Part shown: positions 42,160-49,282 of the stretch, one piece after another | Layout of the letters: each line of letters starts with the position of its first letter | How positions within the stretch are numbered: the stretch's first letter is position 1 | NCBI RefSeq assembly: GCF_963676325.1 | Contig: NZ_OY781098.1 | Location: 20,136-84,135, forward strand | Source: an uncultured Bacteroides sp. | GTDB lineage: Bacteria; Bacteroidota; Bacteroidia; Bacteroidales; Bacteroidaceae | Length of the DNA: 64,000 nt | Direction: 5' to 3' | Notes under the pieces: generated by a model | Told to the model about the DNA's origin: nothing | The model's input: only the letters and a program-made list of their open reading frames with translations | Database searches by the model: none | Translations under genes and position numbers: made by a program

Positions 42160-43677
42160 TTAGTATCCCAAACCCAATACATAAGTTGGATTGCTGTATA
42201 TTTGAATAATTCTTGCATCTTTCTCTTTATCAAGTTGACGGGACGCAGAGTTACGTTGACTATAGTCTATTGGTTCACCATTCATCGTCCGACTATTATA
42301 TTCCCAGAAATGAACATTCGTAGAATCTCCTTCCACGAACCAACCTGCCGACGGTACATTTTCTAATTTGCAATTGATAAGCACAGCCTCTGCATAAGGA
42401 TATCCCTGACCTTTATTTACAGGAGAACGTGCAATAAGGGCATCTTTCCCTTTGCCAATAAAAATACAGTTCACAAAGATATTCCCGTGATTCTGATTTG
42501 TATTCCTTATCCACATAAACGCTCCGTAGCTGGAAAGTGTGCAATCCTGAAAAAATACGGGGCCACGACCTAAGACTGTATCTCCATCACCGTCGATGAT
42601 GCAATTCTCAAGATAAGTACTCCCGTTAATCTGCAAAGCATCACCGGAACCTATTACATGTATATTTTTAAAAGAGTTTCCCTCTCCCATCATCAACAAT
42701 CCTTCTGCCTGTCCTTTAAGATCTGTTTGAATTGTAAGATTCTCCAATGCAATGCCAAAACCATTGTCGGACATAAATGCAGCCCGGCGGGGAGGGAACG
42801 TTCCGGGACGTTCATTTGTTTTGATGTCGGCAGGATGCGGATTAAAAACCTCATTGTTGGCATAATGAATATGAACGCCTTCACGACTCTCACCTTCAAT
42901 AGTTACATATCGCTTATTGCGGAAATAAACCAATTCTTCGTAATCTCCGTTCTTCACATAGATTTTCCAGCCACCGTCTTCAGGCTCTAACGGATTAATC
43001 GTTGCAGGAGTAAAATCCGGAATATAATCTAATGCTCCTTGTACTGTATTAAAATCGCCAGTGCCGTCAGCACTGACCTCCAATCTGTGAACATCAGCCT
43101 TCGGGCCCGATTGCTTTGTTGTGAAACGCCATGCATTCTTTTTCGTAAAGCCATTGAACTTACTGGCATTGATAACACCTTTATCAATCGTTACGTAATA
43201 GCCTTTACCATATTCCAGCAGGTTGTTGTGTAAATAAATGGTAACTGTATTATTGTGAGTAATTATAGGATAGAAATGAAAGCCATCGGTAAAATGACCA
43301 ATAATGTTCAGCTGATAGTTTGAGGTATCGCGCTTGTTTACCCCCGACGGAGTTCCGGGAATAGTATTCGCATTAGTATAATTAGTAGCCTTATACTCAT
43401 ACGGCGCCGGAGAATATATTGCTCCAACATTGCTTTGTCCGGTGGTTGGTCCGGCCGGAATACTTAAATCCAGACAGTCCACTTGCTTGTTTGTTCCCTC
43501 TTCGAACACACGGATAAAGCCCTTCTTTCCTATCGTTGGCGCGCTATCAAACGTCAGGACAAGATGAGTGTCGGGATTTACATTCACCGCATTTTGTTGT
43601 GGGAAGCGAGAGTTCTGTGCCCGAATTGCTGTAGATATTAATAGTAATCCTGAGACTAAACAAAGAGTGCCTTTCAT
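42160..43677 (-). CDS. Pectinesterase-like (CE8) exported protein
   Basis: A 505-residue protein with a signal peptide (MKGTLCLVSGLLLISTAIRAQ). Residues about 25-190 form an SbsA-type Ig-like domain (VNPDTHLVLTFDSAPTIG). The rest is a right-handed beta-helix of the pectin methylesterase family (VSADGTGDFNTVQGALDYIP, then NSFKNIHVIGSGDALQ, DGDGDTVLGRGPVFF, ALIARSPVNKGQGYPYAEAV). The family Asp and Arg positions appear present, but the usual GxxDFIFG motif reads GDGDTVLG, so activity is uncertain. A strong ribosome-binding site (AAAGGAG) and a TAnnTTTG promoter precede it. Confidence 0.87.
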   Translation of the reverse strand: MKGTLCLVSGLLLISTAIRAQNSRFPQQNAVNVNPDTHLVLTFDSAPTIGKKGFIRVFEEGTNKQVDCLDLSIPAGPTTGQSNVGAIYSPAPYEYKATNYTNANTIPGTPSGVNKRDTSNYQLNIIGHFTDGFHFYPIITHNNTVTIYLHNNLLEYGKGYYVTIDKGVINASKFNGFTKKNAWRFTTKQSGPKADVHRLEVSADGTGDFNTVQGALDYIPDFTPATINPLEPEDGGWKIYVKNGDYEELVYFRNKRYVTIEGESREGVHIHYANNEVFNPHPADIKTNERPGTFPPRRAAFMSDNGFGIALENLTIQTDLKGQAEGLLMMGEGNSFKNIHVIGSGDALQINGSTYLENCIIDGDGDTVLGRGPVFFQDCTLSSYGAFMWIRNTNQNHGNIFVNCIFIGKGKDALIARSPVNKGQGYPYAEAVLINCKLENVPSAGWFVEGDSTNVHFWEYNSRTMNGEPIDYSQRNSASRQLDKEKDARIIQIYSNPTYVLGLGY

Positions 43678-43705
43678 AATTTCTCCTTTTAGGTTTCTTA
43701 CTTCA

Positions 43706-43713
43706 CAAAAATA
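43706..43713 (-). promoter_or_regulatory. Promoter -7 element for the pectinesterase-like gene
   Basis: TATTTTTG on the minus strand, about 30 bp before the ATG. Confidence 0.6.
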
Positions 43714-43790
43714 GAAAGCATTTGTCAGAAATCATAATAATAGCTTCCTTTATTTTCATTGAAGTTATTCCGGCATCATGGCAATTTAAA

Positions 43791-43853
43791 AAAGCCACTG
43801 CAATTCCGGCGATAAAGGGATACCCTTTGAATCACCAGCCTTGCAGTGGCTTT
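43791..43853. terminator. Terminator after copA
   Basis: AAAGCCACTGCA and TGCAGTGGCTTT arms (12 bp, perfect) with an inner AAAGGG/CCCTTT hairpin. On the minus strand a run of T follows, as expected for the end of the copA transcript. Confidence 0.85.
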
Positions 43854-43901
43854 AATTATGCAAAAACAATTTGTAAAAGTTACATTAAAACAGATTCCCT
43901 T

Positions 43902-46115
43902 TTACAACTTCTTCCAGTTCAGACTCAAGCTATTCATTACAACCGAAACCGAGCTACAAGCCATTGCCGCACTTGCAATCATTGGATTTAGAAGCATACC
44001 GCCCATCGCATAAAGCACCCCTGCTGCAATAGGTATTCCTATCAGGTTATAGATAAATGCCCAGAAGAGGTTTTGATGAATGAGTTGCACGGTTTGCTTG
44101 GAGAGTTTAAATGCCTTTGGCAACAACATTAAGTCTGAAGTTATCAGCGTAACCATTGCTACGTCCATGGCTATATCGGTTCCTTTTCCCATGGCAATAC
44201 TTACGTCTGCGCGGGCAAGTGCCTGAGAATCATTGATCCCGTCGCCTACCATTGCTACTACTCTGCCCTCTGATTGCAGTTGTTTCACAAACTCTTCCTT
44301 ATCGCTTGGGAGTGCTTCGGCTTTGTAGTTGCCAATTCCTAGTTTTTCTGCCACAACAGCGGCTGTGGCTTCTCCGTCTCCGGTGAGCATGCAGACTCTG
44401 ATTCCCATTTCACGCAGCACTCTGAGTGCTTCTATTGAAGTAGGTTTCACTTTGTCTGTAATGGCAATGACAGACAAAAGTTTGTTTTCCCGCCCAAAGT
44501 AAACAATGCTTTTACCTTCGTTCTGGAATTGCTCTATCATGCCTTGCAGATAAGCCGATGCAGATGCTTCATAATCATTCAGTAACTTCTGACTTCCTGC
44601 CCAATACGTGGTTTTCTGATAGTTTACCTGAATCCCTTTGCCGGTAATGCTCTCAAAAGAAGAAAGTGTAGCCGAAGCGATTCCTTGCGACTGAAGTTCG
44701 TTCACAATAGCATCAGCCAGCGGATGTTCCGATTTTAACTCAGCAGCTAAGAGGATTTCCTTAAATAGTTTATCTTCACCGTGTTCCCAAAGCCAGTCGG
44801 AAACAGAGGGATGCCCTTCGGTCAGCGTACCGGTTTTGTCCAATACCACCGTGTTTACCTTCCTCATTTGTTCCAGAGCTACCGCATCTTTTATCAGGAT
44901 ATGGTTGCTGGCTCCCTTGCCAATTCCCACCATTAGGGCAGTAGGCGTGGCAAGTCCCAGCGCGCACGGACAAGCAATCACAAGTACTGATACAGCGGAG
45001 AGCAATGCATGAGAGAAGTATCCCATTCCTCCTACTGACATCCAGATGACGAAGGTCAGGATTGACAAAACAAGCACCACTGGTACAAATATTCCGGTTA
45101 CCCGATCTACGATTCTCTGCACCGGAGCTTTAGAACCCTGAGCTTCCTGCACCATTCTGATGATATTTGCCAGCACAGTCTCCTTGCCTACTTTGGCAGC
45201 CTTCAGCACAAACGCTCCCTTCTGATTGATTGTTCCCGCCAGAACCTGAGCGCCAACGCTTTTCTCTACAGCGATAGGTTCACCGGTTATCATGCTCTCG
45301 TCCACAAAAGAAGTGCCTTCGTGCACCGTTCCATCCACAGGAATTTGCTCGCCGGGACGAACGCTTACCAAGTCATTTACCTGCAATTGTGAGATAAGGA
45401 CTGTTTCTTCTGCGCCATCCTTTATGATTCGGGCAGTTTTGGGCTGCAATCCCATCAGCTTCTTGATAGCCGATGAGGTGTTACCCTTTGCTTTTTCTTC
45501 AAGAAGCTTCCCTATGAGCACAAAAGCGATAATCATTGTGGCAGCCTCGTAATAGACATGCGGTTCCAGGCCGCGTGATGTCCAGAACTCAGGGAAAAAC
45601 GTATTGAACACACTAAAGAGAAAAGCGATGGAAGTACTGAGTGCCACCAGCGTATCCATATTGCTCCGCCCAAGTTTCAGTTGTTTCCAGGCATTGATAT
45701 AGAATGAGTTGCCGAAGAATAGCATCACGGGCAAAGCAAGTACCAGCATTATTACGTGCACATGCGGCAGGTGCATGAATAGCATTGAGAGCGTCATCAT
45801 GGGCACAACAAATATCCATGCCCAAACAACCTTCATTTTTAGCTTTTTATAGGCTTTTCGTTGCTCTTCTTCCTGCAGTTCAGCAGCATTTTCTTCCTCA
45901 ATAATCAGGTCGTAACCCGCATCGTGTATAGCTTTCTGTAAACTCTCGGGAGACAGGACAAGGCGGTCAAACTCAATGGAAAGGGTGTTTGCAGCCAGAT
46001 TTACCGCCCCCTTTTCTACCCCGGGAAGGGCATTCACCGTCTTTTCTACGTTATTTGCGCAACCGGCACAATGCATGTTGAGCACCGGGTATATTTTGTT
46101 TTCTATTTTCTTCAT
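43902..46115 (-). CDS. copA: Copper-translocating P-type ATPase
   Basis: A 737-residue inner-membrane P1B-type ATPase that exports copper from the cytoplasm. The start is placed at ATG 46115, just ahead of the single N-terminal HMA domain with metal-binding Cys16/Cys19 (MHCAGCANNVEK). Eight membrane segments, the transport motif CPC at 382-384, phosphorylated Asp426 in DKTGTLTEG, and MVGDGINDSQAL are all present. The CPC motif and single HMA are typical of Cu(+) pumps. It lies next to a Cys/His-rich exported protein gene that may belong to the same metal response. Confidence 0.94.
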   Translation of the reverse strand: MKKIENKIYPVLNMHCAGCANNVEKTVNALPGVEKGAVNLAANTLSIEFDRLVLSPESLQKAIHDAGYDLIIEEENAAELQEEEQRKAYKKLKMKVVWAWIFVVPMMTLSMLFMHLPHVHVIMLVLALPVMLFFGNSFYINAWKQLKLGRSNMDTLVALSTSIAFLFSVFNTFFPEFWTSRGLEPHVYYEAATMIIAFVLIGKLLEEKAKGNTSSAIKKLMGLQPKTARIIKDGAEETVLISQLQVNDLVSVRPGEQIPVDGTVHEGTSFVDESMITGEPIAVEKSVGAQVLAGTINQKGAFVLKAAKVGKETVLANIIRMVQEAQGSKAPVQRIVDRVTGIFVPVVLVLSILTFVIWMSVGGMGYFSHALLSAVSVLVIACPCALGLATPTALMVGIGKGASNHILIKDAVALEQMRKVNTVVLDKTGTLTEGHPSVSDWLWEHGEDKLFKEILLAAELKSEHPLADAIVNELQSQGIASATLSSFESITGKGIQVNYQKTTYWAGSQKLLNDYEASASAYLQGMIEQFQNEGKSIVYFGRENKLLSVIAITDKVKPTSIEALRVLREMGIRVCMLTGDGEATAAVVAEKLGIGNYKAEALPSDKEEFVKQLQSEGRVVAMVGDGINDSQALARADVSIAMGKGTDIAMDVAMVTLITSDLMLLPKAFKLSKQTVQLIHQNLFWAFIYNLIGIPIAAGVLYAMGGMLLNPMIASAAMACSSVSVVMNSLSLNWKKL

Positions 46116-46498
46116 AAGTAAGTTTTCGTTTCTTTGTTTACTTTCAACAAGCATTTTCTGTTTATTGTTCGGAAACCGATTGAAAGTCATGCAAATATTC
46201 TTTTGGCACGACTTCTGTTTCTATAATTCTAAACCGTTTATTGGCTATGCTATTTTTATATCTTTCTTCAAACCGCTATTGCATAATCAACACTTAGATA
46301 ATGCGTATAGAGGCTTAACCAAAAGCAGGCGGGACATAACACAATTATAAAGGAGATCTTTTTATTTTGATGTACAGTTAATGGTATTTAGGTGTACACC
46401 TTATTTCTTTTTACTCTACACTTAATATCAATTAGGTGTAGGTCTAAAAAAGAACATCAAACGAGAGATTCCCTTAGATGACCTGAGAGATTGGCTTA
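46116..46498. other. Upstream region of copA
   Basis: About 380 bp. It contains the perfect palindrome AGGTGTACACCT (46390-46401), which is part of the 33-bp motif shared with 23419, and a second AGGTGTA at 46434. A short open frame (46426-46526, +, 33 codons, no ATG) reads like a C-terminal protein fragment (IKREIPLDDLRDWLTKLEEL) but is unsupported. Confidence 0.6.
46390..46422. promoter_or_regulatory. 33-bp motif with GTGTAC palindrome, second copy
   Basis: AGGTGTACACCT, 14 bp, then CTACACT. Matches 23419-23451 in layout and in 25-26 of 33 positions. Confidence 0.5.
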
Positions 46499-46945
46499 CT
46501 AAATTAGAAGAGTTGAGTAAAGGTTGAGGTAAAACCTTGAAGAGTCCGGATAAGGCGGATCACTATACGAGTCTGTTTCCCGGATTTCTACCGGAGAATC
46601 GTTGTAAGTCAGCAGACAAGAGTTTGGCAATAGGGCTACAGCAGGAGCATCAATCCCGGTATGGGGAGCATCCTGTTGCAAGTCTACCTTATAAATTACG
46701 GTTCTGCAGCAATCCGTTCTGCCGTGAAGAGAACATTTTCCGCTCTGTATTCCGGATTTATGCATGCAACAGTTCTGATGCGTTGCATTTCCGTCGAGGG
46801 CATTACAATGGCTTTTGTCCATTGTAACTGATTTCGCCATTAAATTATGGGCGCAGCAACAATGTGACAAATTGGCTCCTGCTCCCACATAAATAATTGT
46901 GAGAGAGAGTATACAAGCAATTATAAACTTTATTCCTTTCAACAT
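46499..46945 (-). CDS. HYC_CC_PP-type Cys/His-rich exported protein
   Basis: A 148-residue protein with an N-terminal hydrophobic segment (IIACILSLTIIYVGAGA). It contains the cluster HCCCAH, several scattered Cys/His, a CC pair in DCCRTVIYKVDL and a PP near the end (SDPPYPDS). This pattern defines a family widespread in Bacteroidota. It lies just upstream of copA on the same strand, and its Cys/His content suggests binding of a soft metal such as copper in the periplasm; this is inference. Confidence 0.75.
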   Translation of the reverse strand: MLKGIKFIIACILSLTIIYVGAGANLSHCCCAHNLMAKSVTMDKSHCNALDGNATHQNCCMHKSGIQSGKCSLHGRTDCCRTVIYKVDLQQDAPHTGIDAPAVALLPNSCLLTYNDSPVEIRETDSYSDPPYPDSSRFYLNLYSTLLI

Positions 46946-47024
46946 CGCTGCAAAGATATGGATATTTAAGTGATTTTTGGCAATTTATTTTCCTAATTTA
47001 TTAGCTCTATTCCTTAATAAGTTT

Positions 47025-47032
47025 TATATTTG
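47025..47032 (+). promoter_or_regulatory. Promoter -7 element for the DUF3298 lipoprotein gene
   Basis: TATATTTG, 48 bp before the ATG at 47080. Confidence 0.6.
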
Positions 47033-47079
47033 TCGTTGACAAAAGGATAGTTTTACAACCTTTTAAGCAAGATAACAAG

Positions 47080-47928
47080 ATGAAAAAAAACTCATTGTCA
47101 ATTCTTTCTATACTATTACTGGCAGGAACAATGCTAGTTTCCTGTGGAGGAAAGAAACAAAGTGAATCAAAACAGATAACCACTGACAGCATAAAAGTAA
47201 AGGAGACCTCACATCTCTTTAATGACCCTAAAAAACCTGGCTGTAGCCTTGATATTAATTTGACTTATGTTACAAAAGCATCAAGCAAGACTATTCAGGA
47301 TAGTATAAACAGCTCACTGATTGCAACTTGTATGGGCAATCAATATGCAGGGAAAAATCCCAAAACTGCGATCAATGAGTTTAAAACTGCTTACGTAAAA
47401 GGGTACAAGAATGACGTGGAACAGTTCTATCTGGAGGATCAGAAAAAGAATCATGAAGATGAAATAAAAAGTGCATGGTACAATTACAGTAAAAGCATAA
47501 AGTCAAACTTCATCTTTAATGAACATGGGGTATTGGTTTGTCGTATAAATACTTACGATTATACGGGTGGGGCTCACGGAAATCACACTTCTTTGTTCCT
47601 GAACTTTGACCTGCTTACCGGCAAGCGAATCTATCTGAAGGATCTTTTTAAGGAAGGATATGAGAAAGTGCTGACCAGTTTAATGCTGGCTCAACTGGAA
47701 AAAGACAATAAAGTGACCTCGGAGGCTGAGCTGGAAGAGATTGGTTATTTCTTAACCGAACCGCTGTCTCCTACTGAGAATTTCTTATTGAACGATGATG
47801 GCTTCACGTTCTTTTATAATGTATACGAAATTGCTCCCTATGTTATGGGAACAACAACTATAAAGCTTCCGTTCTCGGCCGTTGAATCTATGATGAAAGA
47901 GAATAACCCTGCGGACGGATTGTATTAA
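47080..47928 (+). CDS. DUF3298/RsiV-type lipoprotein
   Basis: A 282-residue envelope protein with lipobox LVSC after a typical signal peptide. The DUF4163/DUF3298 arrangement is visible: a first alpha/beta region (LDINLTYVTKASSKTIQDSIN) and the hallmark YDYTGGAHGNHTSLFLNFDLLTG followed by a C-terminal domain. Related domains occur in RsiV, an anti-sigma factor that binds lysozyme, but no sigma-factor contact region or membrane span is present here. The partner is unknown. It begins a run of same-strand genes (rsmG, MBL hydrolase, gcvP). Confidence 0.86.
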   Translation: MKKNSLSILSILLLAGTMLVSCGGKKQSESKQITTDSIKVKETSHLFNDPKKPGCSLDINLTYVTKASSKTIQDSINSSLIATCMGNQYAGKNPKTAINEFKTAYVKGYKNDVEQFYLEDQKKNHEDEIKSAWYNYSKSIKSNFIFNEHGVLVCRINTYDYTGGAHGNHTSLFLNFDLLTGKRIYLKDLFKEGYEKVLTSLMLAQLEKDNKVTSEAELEEIGYFLTEPLSPTENFLLNDDGFTFFYNVYEIAPYVMGTTTIKLPFSAVESMMKENNPADGLY

Positions 47929-47963
47929 TTATTAATTCAAGATTAAAAATCGAACAAAAAACA

Positions 47964-48587
47964 ATGGAGATTATTCTAAAATATTTCCCCAATTTAACTG
48001 AAGAGCAGCGTAGACAATTTACTGCTCTTTACGATTTATATTTAGACTGGAATGCTAAAATCAACGTGATTTCCAGAAAAGATATCGAAAACCTGTATGA
48101 ACATCATGTGCTCCATTCTCTTGCTTTAGCAAAGGTGATTGATTTCAAGCCCGGAACCACAGTAATGGATCTTGGTACAGGAGGAGGTTTTCCCGGCATT
48201 CCGCTGGCTATTCTCTTTCCTGAAACGAAATTTCACCTTGTAGACAGCATTGGAAAGAAAGTCCGTGTGGCAAATGAAGTGGCAACTGCCATTGGCTTGA
48301 AGAATGTTACCTTCCGCCATGCCCGTGCACAGGAAGAAAAGCAGTTGTTCGATTTTGTGGTAAGCCGTGCTGTAATGCCGCTTTCCGATTTAATCGATAT
48401 TATAAAGAAGAATATTTCAAAGAAGCAGATTAATGCGTTGCCCAACGGCCTCATTTGCCTTAAAGGTGGTGAGCTGCAACACGAAACTCTGCCTTTTAAG
48501 AATAAAACAGTAATGTACAACGTCAGCGACTACTTTGAAGAAGAATTCTTTGAAACAAAGAAGGTTGTTTATGTTCCACTAGTTTAA
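47964..48587 (+). CDS. rsmG: 16S rRNA (guanine-N7)-methyltransferase RsmG
   Basis: A 207-residue methyltransferase that modifies G527 of 16S rRNA using S-adenosylmethionine. The GidB/RsmG pattern is clear: LYLDWNAKINVISRKD, the SAM-binding loop VMDLGTGGGFPGIPLAILFP, and FVVSRAVMPLSDLI. Loss of this enzyme is known to give low-level streptomycin resistance in other bacteria. The next gene starts 12 bp downstream. Confidence 0.95.
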   Translation: MEIILKYFPNLTEEQRRQFTALYDLYLDWNAKINVISRKDIENLYEHHVLHSLALAKVIDFKPGTTVMDLGTGGGFPGIPLAILFPETKFHLVDSIGKKVRVANEVATAIGLKNVTFRHARAQEEKQLFDFVVSRAVMPLSDLIDIIKKNISKKQINALPNGLICLKGGELQHETLPFKNKTVMYNVSDYFEEEFFETKKVVYVPLV

Positions 48588-48599
48588 GGATTGACTTTT

Positions 48600-49238
48600 A
48601 TGAAGATAAAAAGATTTGAATTCAATATGTTTCCCGTGAACTGTTACGTGCTCAGTGATGATAATAACGAAGCAGTAGTCATTGATCCGGGATGCTTTTA
48701 TGAAGAAGAGAAACAGGCTCTAAAAAATTATATATCCAGTAACGGGCTTACCGTGAAGCATCTGCTGAACACTCACTTGCATCTGGACCACATATTTGGT
48801 AATCCTTTTATGCTGCAAGAGTTTGGTTTGAAAGCAGAAGCAAACAAAGCCGATGAGTTCTGGCTTGAAAATGCGCCCAAACAGTCGCGCATGTTTGGCT
48901 TTGAACTAAAAGAGACTCCAGTTCCGCTGGGCAAGTATCTTTGCGATGGCGACATAATTACCTTTGGCAATGTAAAACTTGAAGCCATTCATGTTCCGGG
49001 GCATTCTCCCGGCAGTCTGGTTTATTATTGCAAAGAGGAGAATTGCATGTTTTCGGGTGATGTTTTGTTTCAGGGAAGCATAGGACGCGCCGATCTTGCC
49101 AGAGGCAATTTTGACGAATTGATAGAGAGTATCTGCAGCAGACTATTCTCACTGCCAAATGAAACGATAGTTTATCCCGGACATGGAGCACCCACAACAA
49201 TTGGAGCCGAAAAGACTGACAATCCTTTTTTCAGATAA
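48600..49238 (+). CDS. MBL-fold metallo-hydrolase (glyoxalase II-like)
   Basis: A 212-residue zinc hydrolase. The ATG at 48600 is preferred over an in-frame TTG nine bases earlier. Metal-binding motif NTHLHLDHIFGN, then VPGHSPGSLVYY, MFSGDVLFQGSIGRAD and the terminal PGHGAPTTIG are in the order of glyoxalase II-like enzymes. The substrate could be a thioester or other ester; the short C-terminus lacks the extra helical domain of true glyoxalase II. Confidence 0.9.
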   Translation: MKIKRFEFNMFPVNCYVLSDDNNEAVVIDPGCFYEEEKQALKNYISSNGLTVKHLLNTHLHLDHIFGNPFMLQEFGLKAEANKADEFWLENAPKQSRMFGFELKETPVPLGKYLCDGDIITFGNVKLEAIHVPGHSPGSLVYYCKEENCMFSGDVLFQGSIGRADLARGNFDELIESICSRLFSLPNETIVYPGHGAPTTIGAEKTDNPFFR

Positions 49239-49282
49239 GAAAAAAGAAACACAATATTTACTATAAGTAAAAACCTAATACT

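Noticed and set aside
46426..46526. 33-codon frame (+) reading IKREIPLDDLRDWLTKLEEL, like the end of a protein
   Set aside because: It has no start codon, and its last 28 bp overlap the coding end of the Cys/His-rich protein on the other strand. It may be a fossil, but one short frame is not enough evidence.
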